Shown here: positions 7,864-14,494 of the stretch, piece after piece
Layout of the letters: every line of letters begins with the position of its first letter
How positions within the stretch are numbered: position 1 is the stretch's first letter
NCBI GenBank assembly: GCA_029260395.1
Contig: JAJDDJ010000001.1
Location: 496,001 to 560,000, forward strand
Source: Phycisphaerales bacterium
Lineage (GTDB): Bacteria; Planctomycetota; Phycisphaerae; Phycisphaerales; UBA1924
Length of the DNA: 64,000 nt
Direction: 5' to 3'
Program-made: the position numbers and the translations under genes
Notes under the pieces: generated by a model
Databases searched by the model: none
Told to the model about the DNA's origin: nothing
What the model saw: only the letters and a program-made list of their open reading frames with translations

Positions 7864-9540
7864 TCAGCCCGCAGCCTTCCGCAGCTCGACCGCCTTGGCC
7901 AGATCGGGCAGGTACCGCCCGAGAGCCGCAACGACCGCTGCTCTGGGCGGCCGAGGGGCCATCGCATCGAGCTCCGCGATGGCTGCATTGATGTCGGTCG
8001 TCACCGGTTCGAGCCCCGCGCTCGGCCGCCACGCCCCGATGCCCGGGTGGCTGGTCTTGCCCAGGTGCTCGGCGGCGTAGGCCAGCTCCTCATGGAGCTT
8101 CTCGCCGGGCCTAGCGCCGGTGCACACGATCTCGACCGCTGCGCCATCGTCGGGCAGCACGCCCGTCGGCAAGCGCTCGATGCCCGCATCGTTCGAGGCG
8201 GGCCCGACGGTGACGGGCGTGAAGCCGTGCGCGCGCACGAAGCGCCGCGCGAGGTCGATGATCTTCACGGGCTCGCCCATGTCCAGCACGTTGACCGCCG
8301 CCGAGGCTGCGCCCGCCTGCGCCATCGCGCCGGCCTGCACAACCAGCGTCGCCGCCTCGTGGATGGTCATGAAGTACCGGGTCATGCGCGGATCGGTCAC
8401 GGTGATCGGCCCGCCGTCGGCGAGCTGCGCAGACCAGATTTGCAGCACGCTTGCCGCCGAGCCCAGCACGTTTCCGAACCGAACCAAACTGCACAACATG
8501 GGTCGGTCTGTTCCCGCGTGCTGCGCGTGCAGATCTTGCACAAAGAGCTCGGCGAGCCGTTTGGTCGCGCCCATCACGCTGCTCGGTCGCACGGCCTTGT
8601 CCGTTGAGATCAGCACAAACCGCTCGGCGCCCGCAGCGGCAGCGGCCTCGGCGACGGCCTTGGTGCCGAACAGGTTGTTGCGCACCGCGTGGTACGGGTG
8701 GTCCTCCATCAGCGGAACGTGCTTGTGCGCCGCCGCATGGAACACCACATCGGGCCGAAGCTGTTCGAGCAGCTCGCGCGTCCCGCCGTCTTCGGTCACA
8801 TCGTGCAGCACGGCCTTGAGCTTGAGCGCAGGGTGCCGCTCGCGGAGCTGACGGTCGATCTCGAACACCGCGTTCTCCGATCGGTCCATCACCGCCAGCT
8901 CAGCGGGCTCGAAGGCGGCAACGATTCTCGCCAGCTCCGAACCGATCGACCCGCCAGCGCCCGTGATGAGCACACGCCGGCTGCGGAGCATCGGACCGAC
9001 CTGCTCGGGATCGAGCGTGTACGGCTCGCGGCCGATCAGTGTCGAGAGATCGAGCCTCGGCCTTACGGACGAGGGCACGCTGCCTGCATGGCTGGCCGCG
9101 CGGCTCGTCGTGCTATCGGCTGAAGCGTTCGTTAGTTTGGCCGTCGTCAGTTCGGTTGGCATCGCGAGCAGGTCCGCCATCGGCGGCGCCTCCCGCAGGA
9201 GCATGCCCGAGGCCATCGCCGCGGCGTTCACCCGCGCGCGCAGCGCACCTTCACTCGCGGGCACACTTACCAGCGCGATCGGCGCCAGGTGCTCAGCCGC
9301 CAGCGTGCCCAGCACCTCCAGCCCGCCCAGCACCGGGCACCCCGCGATCCGCTCGGGTACCCGCGAGTCCCCCACTACCACAGCCCCCACCACCGCGCGC
9401 CCAAGCTCCACCGATTCGATCTGCGCGAGCAGCCCCGGCAGCGAGCCGGTCGTCCCGATCAGGATCACAGACCGGTCGTGCACCGCTTCCTCCAGGACCT
9501 CGCGGGACGCATCGACAGCGGTATTCGTGAGCGGTTCCAT
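7864..9540 (-). CDS. CapD/FlaA1-type UDP-sugar 4,6-dehydratase or epimerase
   Basis: Extended SDR acting on nucleotide sugars for surface polysaccharide. An N-terminal Rossmann-like region (SVILIGTTGSLPGLLAQIES) is followed by the NAD-binding motif VLITGAGGSIGSELARIV at about residue 190. The active site STDKAVRPSSVMGATKRLAE at about 310-323 has Met in place of the usual Tyr of YxxxK, a hallmark of the PglF/WbpM/CapD group. The membrane helices usual in WbpM are absent, so this is a soluble short form of 558 aa. The ATG at 9540 is preferred over the longer frame, whose upstream 83 codons overlap ruvA. It is divergent from ruvA with 51 bp between starts. Confidence 0.88.
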   Translation of the reverse strand: MEPLTNTAVDASREVLEEAVHDRSVILIGTTGSLPGLLAQIESVELGRAVVGAVVVGDSRVPERIAGCPVLGGLEVLGTLAAEHLAPIALVSVPASEGALRARVNAAAMASGMLLREAPPMADLLAMPTELTTAKLTNASADSTTSRAASHAGSVPSSVRPRLDLSTLIGREPYTLDPEQVGPMLRSRRVLITGAGGSIGSELARIVAAFEPAELAVMDRSENAVFEIDRQLRERHPALKLKAVLHDVTEDGGTRELLEQLRPDVVFHAAAHKHVPLMEDHPYHAVRNNLFGTKAVAEAAAAAGAERFVLISTDKAVRPSSVMGATKRLAELFVQDLHAQHAGTDRPMLCSLVRFGNVLGSAASVLQIWSAQLADGGPITVTDPRMTRYFMTIHEAATLVVQAGAMAQAGAASAAVNVLDMGEPVKIIDLARRFVRAHGFTPVTVGPASNDAGIERLPTGVLPDDGAAVEIVCTGARPGEKLHEELAYAAEHLGKTSHPGIGAWRPSAGLEPVTTDINAAIAELDAMAPRPPRAAVVAALGRYLPDLAKAVELRKAAG

Positions 9541-9591
9541 ACCCCTGCTATCGGCCCCAGAGGCCCGCCAGCCCAAAAGGCCGTACGCTTG

Positions 9592-10284
9592 ATGCGCATG
9601 ATCCGCTCGATCTCCGGCATTCTTGTTGAACTCGATCTGCCTTTGGGTAGTGGGCGGTCGGCCGCCAACACCGCGGCCCTCATCGAGCCCGCCGGTTCGG
9701 CCACGGGCTACGAGGTGCTGCTGCCCGCGTTTCTTGGCCCGAGCCTCGAGCCCAAGATCGGCCACAGCGTCCGCCTCCGCACGCTGCACTACCTCGAATC
9801 ACAGGGCCAGGGCACCAGCTTCATCCCCCGGCTCATCGGGTTCACCCACGATCACCAGCGGAGGTTCTTCGAGGCCTTCACCACCGTCAAGGGTCTTGGC
9901 TACCGCCGGGCGTTGCGGGCGCTGGCCATCGAGCCCGCCGACATCGCCGAGCTGATCGTGACCAAGAACGCCAAAGGCCTGATAGCGCTGCCCGAGGTCG
10001 GCAAGCGCCTCGCCGAGACGATCATCGCCGAGCTCACCGGTAAGGTCGATGGCTTTCTCGATCTCGGCGCGACCGACGGCATCGGCCGAGTGGAGCCGCG
10101 CCCCCCTTACACCGCCAAACGGCCGGGCTCTAACCTGCCGCCCGTGGCCGCCGACGCGGTCGAGGCGCTCATCTCCCTCGGCGAGACGCGCTCCGAGGCC
10201 GAGCGCCGCATCGAGATCATCCTCGGACGCGACAACGCGGGCGACAGCGTCGAAGCCCTCCTCCAGCAAGCGCTGGGGGGATGA
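9592..10284 (+). CDS. ruvA: Holliday junction branch migration protein RuvA
   Basis: DNA-binding subunit of the RuvAB branch-migration complex. The N-terminal OB-fold (residues 1-80, ISGILVELD) is followed by two helix-hairpin-helix motifs at about 98-110 (TVKGLGYRRALRAL) and 131-150 (LPEVGKRLAETIIAELTGK, the usual LPGIGKKTAERLVxELK). A C-terminal RuvB-binding domain III (DAVEALISLGETRSEAERRI) ends the chain. 230 aa against about 200 in E. coli, with a longer linker before domain III. Two starts are close together, ATG 9592 and ATG 9598; the second gives MIRSISG, which resembles the usual RuvA N-terminus. No ruvB or ruvC is adjacent. Confidence 0.9.
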   Translation: MRMIRSISGILVELDLPLGSGRSAANTAALIEPAGSATGYEVLLPAFLGPSLEPKIGHSVRLRTLHYLESQGQGTSFIPRLIGFTHDHQRRFFEAFTTVKGLGYRRALRALAIEPADIAELIVTKNAKGLIALPEVGKRLAETIIAELTGKVDGFLDLGATDGIGRVEPRPPYTAKRPGSNLPPVAADAVEALISLGETRSEAERRIEIILGRDNAGDSVEALLQQALGG

Positions 10285-10317
10285 CGGCGCAAGGCGGCGA
10301 GCCTTGAACGCAGCGGC

Positions 10318-10447
10318 GCAGAGCCAAGACGCGGAGATCGCTGAGGAGCGGTGCTTCCTTTCGAGCCCGGGGCGGAAGCCCCGTGGCCGGTTCTAAAGAA
10401 GAGCATTTACCACAGAGATAGGGGGGGGCACAGAGGGCACAGAGAAG
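10318..10447 (+). repeat. Dispersed intergenic repeat, copy A
   Basis: This non-coding stretch matches, in opposite orientation, the one at 11686-11825. Shared blocks in order are GCAGAGCCAAGACGC, a GGTGC(T/C)T(T/C)CTTTCGAGCCC block, a hairpin, GTGGCC, GCATT(T/C)ACCACAGAG and a purine-rich run of GCACAGAG-like words. The hairpin at 10368-10383 has stem CGGGGC/GCCCCG closed by a GGAA (GNRA) tetraloop. It begins 34 bp after the ruvA stop. ACCACAGAG/GACGCAGAG-like words recall intergenic repeats I have seen in many environmental bacterial genomes, but I cannot name the family. Confidence 0.8.
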
Positions 10448-10487
10448 CGGTCGTGGAGAAGGCTTCTCATGCTGGTAAGCTGATCTC

Positions 10488-11267
10488 ATGCGTAAAGTCC
10501 TGTTCATCGGCCGCATGGTGCTCGTCTACCTGCTGCTCGGGTTTGTGACCACGTGGGCCGTCGCGTGGGCTATCGCGCTAATACCCGTCTCCAACGAGTC
10601 GTTTGGGCACAGTGAGTTTTCCCAAGTTGGCTCTTCGACTTTCGAGTCCGTTCGGTGCTCTGTCGACCGTGGCCCCGGCTCCTTGCGGATTGCATTCGTG
10701 GGCTGGCGGGGAGAACTTGATGATGTTTCGCACGCTCTGTTTGAGCAGACCAGCTTTGTTGGTTCGAATGCGGACGATCATGATCGTTGGCTGAATCCAA
10801 ACTTCTCTTGGAGCGTCCAAGGCTTTAGAGGCTGGGGACAGAGGCAGAAAGCCGCACAGCGCAAGCCGACAGACGAATGGAGCCGGGGTTTCGACGATGG
10901 CCGAGGCTTCCCGGCCCTCGCCCTCTGGTGCTCTTGGAGAGCAAAGGAACACAATCAAATGCTCGCCATCGATTCCGATCGTCCCGTGTTTGGCGGCATC
11001 TCTATCTCGAATCTTCCAGGTGTGCCGGGTCCACCCATCCCTCGCGCCCTGCCTTACTACCCCATCTGGTCGGGGCTGGCTTTGAACACTGCGTTCTACG
11101 CGCTGCTGTTCTTCGTGTGCGTTCGCCTGTTCAAGGGAACCCGGCATCTGCTGCGGTTCCGCAAGGGCCGATGCCCACGGTGCGGCTACAACCTTGTCAT
11201 GAACTTCAGCCAGCCGTGCTCCGAATGCGGACACGAGGCGTGCAAGCGCACCGTCAGCACGGCCTGA
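10488..11267 (+). CDS. Membrane protein with C-terminal zinc ribbon
   Basis: 259 aa of unknown function. An N-terminal membrane helix (residues about 5-31, VLFIGRMVLVYLLLGFVTTW), an extracytoplasmic region of about 160 residues without known domain, and a second helix (about 198-216, ALNTAFYALLFFVCVRLF) precede a short cytoplasmic tail. The tail carries a C4 zinc ribbon, CPRCGYNL then CSECG. That tail motif is common at the ends of otherwise unrelated proteins in Planctomycetota. The gene is isolated: it sits between the two inverted copies of the dispersed repeat, with 203 bp upstream and 602 bp downstream non-coding. Its codon use is less GC-biased than that of ruvA or the manC-type gene. 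Confidence 0.75.
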   Translation: MRKVLFIGRMVLVYLLLGFVTTWAVAWAIALIPVSNESFGHSEFSQVGSSTFESVRCSVDRGPGSLRIAFVGWRGELDDVSHALFEQTSFVGSNADDHDRWLNPNFSWSVQGFRGWGQRQKAAQRKPTDEWSRGFDDGRGFPALALWCSWRAKEHNQMLAIDSDRPVFGGISISNLPGVPGPPIPRALPYYPIWSGLALNTAFYALLFFVCVRLFKGTRHLLRFRKGRCPRCGYNLVMNFSQPCSECGHEACKRTVSTA

Positions 11268-11288
11268 AGGCCGAGCATCGCTGTCTGA

Positions 11289-11561
11289 TGCCCTGTTGCG
11301 GCTCGGTACGGCTCTCAAATCGCTCGAAGTCGCTCCATCTGATGGCCGTAACGCTCCATCGCAGCCCTGCGCTGCCCGTGCGCAGGGCTGCAAAGCCCCG
11401 GCGCAGGCGTGCAGAATGATTCTGCATGCTTGCGCAGTGGTTCTGCACGCCAGTGATGGTGCTGAACCGGCCTGCAAATCGGCATCGCAGCCATGCGATG
11501 GGGCGGCGCGTGCCTTGGATGGAGAGGTGCGTAAAGCCAGCCGAGCATGATCGCGATAGAG
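11289..11561 (+). repeat. Degenerate 21-nt tandem repeat array, about 11-13 units
   Basis: Setting the sequence in rows of 21 bases (rows starting 11310, 11331, 11352, 11373, 11394, 11415, 11436, 11457, 11478, 11499, 11520) aligns CGCTCCATC in the first rows and GCAG/GCATG/GCACG-like and TGC words in the later ones. The strand that reads through without stops gives a heptapeptide series: NAPSQPC, AARAQGC, KAPAQAC, RMILHAC, AVVLHAS, DGAEPAC, KSASQPC, DGAARAL. The opposite strand is also open in heptads (LRRGFAA, LRTGSAG, LRWSVTA). No convincing start or ribosome-binding site opens either frame, so I call it a repeat, not a gene. Confidence 0.75.
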
Positions 11562-11588
11562 GAAGGCTTGTGAGGCCCTTTCAGACAG

Positions 11589-11635
11589 GCGGGACGCCCG
11601 TGCCGCTGGAAGAACACGGGCGGGACGCCCGTGCC
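11589..11635 (+). repeat. Paired GCGGGACGCCCGTGCC repeats with hairpin
   Basis: The 16-base word GCGGGACGCCCGTGCC occurs at 11589-11604 and again at 11620-11635, 31 bases apart. Around the second copy the sequence forms a hairpin with an 8-bp stem (CACGGGCG at 11615-11622 and CGCCCGTG at 11626-11633) and a GGA loop. No T-run follows on either strand, so it does not look like an intrinsic terminator. It lies between the 21-nt array and copy B of the dispersed repeat. Confidence 0.7.
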
Positions 11636-11685
11636 ACAAGAGAAGCTCCGTCACTTACGTTCCGGGGGCTTTCTTCCCCACCCAT

Positions 11686-11825
11686 TCTTCTCTCTTCTAT
11701 GTGCTCTCGGTGTGCTCTGTGGTGAATGCCTTGCTTTCACCTGGCCACAGGGCTTCCGCCCTGGGCTCGAAAGAAGGCACCTCTTCTCCGCGCCCTCTGC
11801 GTCTTGGCTCTGCGTCTTGGCGTTC
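11686..11825 (-). repeat. Dispersed intergenic repeat, copy B (inverted)
   Basis: Reverse-complement counterpart of the repeat at 10318-10447. Read on the minus strand it runs GACGCAGAGCCAAGACGCAGAG, a GGTGCCTTCTTTCGAGCCC block, the hairpin, GTGGCCAGG, GCATTCACCACAGAG and GAGAGCACA. The hairpin (plus-strand 11748-11763) has stem CAGGGC/GCCCTG around the same GGAA loop. Compared with copy A one G-C pair has become A-T on both sides of the stem, a compensatory change. The remaining 44 bp up to the manC-type start show only a short C-rich leader. Confidence 0.8.
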
Positions 11826-11869
11826 GGTTCGGCGTTCACCTCCCCGGCCGCTGCCCCTACCCTCCGCCC

Positions 11870-12985
11870 ATGCGACACGCGATGATCATGGCCGGTGGCG
11901 CTGGCACACGGCTCTGGCCCCTGAGCCGACAGCACTTGCCCAAGCAGCTCATCGAGTTCATCCAGGTCTCCGGCCAGAGCACACCGGCGAGCCTGCTCGA
12001 ACTCTCGGCCAGACGCCTCGAAGGCATCGTGCCGCCCGAACGCCGGTGCATCTGCACGGGTGAACGCTACCGGCAGGTGATCGAGGCCCAGCTCCCGAGC
12101 TTCGCGGGCGACCGCCTGCTGGGCGAGCCCGCGGCCCGCGACACGGTCAACGCGGTGGGCTTTGCCGCGGCGGTCTTTGAGACCATCGACCCCGATGCCG
12201 TCTTTGCCGTGCTGACCGCCGACCAGCTCATCGAGCCGCAATCGGCGTTCGCAGAGTCGATGGACCTCGGCTTTCGGCTGGTCGAGGACGACCCTTCCAG
12301 ACTCGTCACGTTCAGCATCACGCCCACCCACCCCGCGACGGGCTACGGCTACATCCAGCGGGGCGAACCGGTCCCCGGCTTCGAGCAAGACAAGCCGGGT
12401 GCGTTCAGCGTCCGCGAGTTCAAGGAAAAACCCGATCTCACCACCGCCACCAGCTACGTCACCAGCGGCGAATACGGCTGGAACGCGGGCATGTTTGTCT
12501 TCAGCGCGCGCACGTTCATGGACTGCCTCAAGCGCTTCGTGCCCGAGAGCCACGCGGGCCTGACCAAGATCGCCAAGGCCTGGAACACGCCCCAGCGGCA
12601 AGCCGTGCTCGATGCGGTATACCCGACGCTGCCCAAGACAAGCGTGGACTACGCCGTGATGGAGCCAGCGAGCAAGGACGACAAGGTCAGCATCTGCGGC
12701 GTGGACATGCGCATCCAGTGGCTCGATGTCGGAAGCTGGCCCAGCTACGCCCAGACCCTCGAACCCGACGCCGACGGCAACCAGCACAGCGGCCCAGGCT
12801 CGGTCGTGAGCACCGCAGGCAAGAACAACCTCGTCATCACCAGCACGCCCGGGCACACCGTGGGCCTGCTCGGCTGCGAGGACCTGATCGTCGTGCAGAC
12901 CAAAGACGCCACGCTGGTCATGCCCAAGGACCGGGCCGAGGCGCTCAAGGACCTGCACAAGCTGGTGCCGGACGACCTGAAGTGA
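11870..12985 (+). CDS. manC: Mannose-1-phosphate guanylyltransferase
   Basis: Makes GDP-mannose from GTP and mannose 1-phosphate for surface polysaccharides. The nucleotidyltransferase signature stands at the N-terminus (MIMAGGAGTRLWPLSRQHLPKQ), followed by VLTADQLIE, the substrate loop GYGYIQRGE, VREFKEKPD and WNAGMFVF. At 371 aa it is the single-domain form, without the C-terminal mannose-6-phosphate isomerase cupin of bifunctional ManC/AlgA. The frame is open 48 codons further upstream, but that part lies in the dispersed repeat, and the motif requires ATG 11870. It is followed 12 bp later by ruvX, so the two are probably co-transcribed. Confidence 0.92.
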   Translation: MRHAMIMAGGAGTRLWPLSRQHLPKQLIEFIQVSGQSTPASLLELSARRLEGIVPPERRCICTGERYRQVIEAQLPSFAGDRLLGEPAARDTVNAVGFAAAVFETIDPDAVFAVLTADQLIEPQSAFAESMDLGFRLVEDDPSRLVTFSITPTHPATGYGYIQRGEPVPGFEQDKPGAFSVREFKEKPDLTTATSYVTSGEYGWNAGMFVFSARTFMDCLKRFVPESHAGLTKIAKAWNTPQRQAVLDAVYPTLPKTSVDYAVMEPASKDDKVSICGVDMRIQWLDVGSWPSYAQTLEPDADGNQHSGPGSVVSTAGKNNLVITSTPGHTVGLLGCEDLIVVQTKDATLVMPKDRAEALKDLHKLVPDDLK

Positions 12986-12997
12986 TGCCCCGCTGCT

Positions 12998-13429
12998 ATG
13001 CCTAGGTACCTGGCCATCGATCTCGGCGATAAACGCACCGGCCTGGCGGTCGGTGACGACGTGACCATGCTCGTGACCCCCGCGGGCCAGCTCGAAGTAC
13101 CCGTCACGAATGACAACGGCAACGCCCTGCTCGATGCCATCGCCAAGGCGTGCGAAGAGCACCTCGGCCCGAGCGATGAACTGGTGCTAGGCATCCCGCT
13201 CAACATGGACGGCACCGAAGGCCCACGGGCCAAGCTCGTGCGCACGTGGGCAGCCCGCATCGGTGAACGCACCGGCCGAACGGTCCATCTGACCGACGAA
13301 CGGCAGACCAGCGAGCACGCCGACGAACGCATGGCCCGCACCGGCCTGACCCACGGCCAGAAGAAGCAGCGCCGCGATGCGCTGGCCGCTGCGGAGATTC
13401 TCCGCCGGTTCCTCGCCGCTGAGGCCTAG
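12998..13429 (+). CDS. ruvX: Holliday junction resolvase-like RuvX/YqgF
   Basis: RNase H-fold nuclease of the YqgF family, with a role proposed in 16S rRNA 5'-end processing and possibly in Holliday junction cleavage. The first catalytic Asp is in AIDLGDKRTGLAV (residues 6-18). LVLGIPLNMDG gives the second strand, the Glu lies in LTDERQTSEHAD, and the last acidic residue in KKQRRDALAAAEILRRF. 143 aa is the normal size. ATG 12998, 12 bp after the manC-type stop, suggests one transcript. Confidence 0.93.
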   Translation: MPRYLAIDLGDKRTGLAVGDDVTMLVTPAGQLEVPVTNDNGNALLDAIAKACEEHLGPSDELVLGIPLNMDGTEGPRAKLVRTWAARIGERTGRTVHLTDERQTSEHADERMARTGLTHGQKKQRRDALAAAEILRRFLAAEA

Positions 13430-13561
13430 AAACTTGCCCAGCCGACTTTGAGTGACTGGGCAGGGGGTCAGGGACGGAGGGAATCCTCCCGCTCCCGGGC
13501 CGGTACGCTTGGAAGACAAGAGGGGCAACAGGATTCTGCGCCCCGAGGAAGGAAACCGAGG

Positions 13562-14494
13562 ATGCAGCGACCCAACGGATGGTTCTTGAGCGTGGTCATC
13601 GGGCTGGGCGCTTCGATCGGCTTGGCGCAGGGCCAGCCCTCGATCGGCACCGTCGACGACCTGCTCGATGCGCTCGAGACCGCCGATGCACAGCTTGAAC
13701 GTGTCAGTTCGAGCGTGTTCCTCATCAAGGACTTCGCACTCGCCGGTGACCAGGAGGTGCGATCGGGCTCGCTGTGGTACCGGCGCCTGAAGGTAGAACC
13801 CGGGCAAGGCGAAGCGCAGGAGGCAGAGCCCAAGAGCGTCAAGCAGTTCAAGGTGCGCTTCGACCAGACTAACACCGCGGGAGTAGTCGACCAGAACCCA
13901 AGGGAGTACATCTTTGACGGCGAATGGCTGGTCGAGAAGTTCATCAATGACAAGCAGTTCATCAAGCGACAGATGGTCGCCCCGGGCGAGCACTGGGACC
14001 CGCTGCGCCTGGGCGAAGGCCCGTTCCCTGTGCCCATCGGCCAGCGGCGGGCCGACATCCTCCGCGAGTTTGTCGCCGAGCTTTCCGCTGATCCCGCCGA
14101 GGGCTTGGATCACCCGCGCCTGATCGAGCAGGCCCAGCAGTCTCACCAGCTTGTGCTGCGCCCGAGGCCGGAGCTCGAAGCCACCGCCGACTACGAGATC
14201 GTGCGCATCTGGTACGACCGGCAGACGCTGCTGCCCAGGATGATCCGGGCGCTGGATTTCACGGGCGATGTGTCAACGGTCGTGCTGCGAGACATGCTAA
14301 TCAATGCCGACGTGCAGGTATCCATCGCTGAACTCGACGTGAAGTTCGACGACCAGTTTGACACCACACCCCCGCCCGTGGGTTCGGGTTGGGATGTCAG
14401 CGTCGAGCCCTGGCGCAGCAGCCTGCCTTCGACGAACACGGTCGAGGGCGCTGCACGAATCGAGCACCAGATCAAGGTCGAGGCCGGCCCGTGA
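13562..14494 (+). CDS. Secreted LolA-like-fold hypothetical protein
   Basis: 310 aa starting with a clear signal peptide (MQRPNGWFLSVVIGLGASIG, cleavage near AQG). The mature part alternates beta-strand segments with short helices: SLWYRRLKVEPG, QFKVRFDQTN, REYIFDGEWLVEKFINDKQF, HQLVLRPR, and YEIVRIWYDRQTLLPRMI. This order resembles outer-membrane lipoprotein carrier (LolA/LolB) folds, where an unclosed barrel binds lipid, but no family-specific residue proves it. ATG 13562 is chosen over the longer frame because the signal peptide begins there; GAGGAAGGAAACCGAGG lies just upstream. It is translationally coupled to the next gene by a GTGA overlap at 14491-14494. Confidence 0.75.
   Translation: MQRPNGWFLSVVIGLGASIGLAQGQPSIGTVDDLLDALETADAQLERVSSSVFLIKDFALAGDQEVRSGSLWYRRLKVEPGQGEAQEAEPKSVKQFKVRFDQTNTAGVVDQNPREYIFDGEWLVEKFINDKQFIKRQMVAPGEHWDPLRLGEGPFPVPIGQRRADILREFVAELSADPAEGLDHPRLIEQAQQSHQLVLRPRPELEATADYEIVRIWYDRQTLLPRMIRALDFTGDVSTVVLRDMLINADVQVSIAELDVKFDDQFDTTPPPVGSGWDVSVEPWRSSLPSTNTVEGAARIEHQIKVEAGP

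Noticed and set aside
11296-11550. Protein of 84 aa made of heptads
   Set aside because: The heptads follow from the 21-nt period. No ribosome-binding site or start context is present and the opposite strand is equally open, so it is listed as a repeat.
10578-11654. Minus-strand 358-codon frame crossing the repeat array
   Set aside because: It is antisense to the zinc-ribbon gene and gains its length from the 21-nt array. No start signal.
11651-13162. Minus-strand 503-codon open frame
   Set aside because: It runs antisense through manC and ruvX, has no start context and shows no family pattern. The plus-strand genes explain the region.
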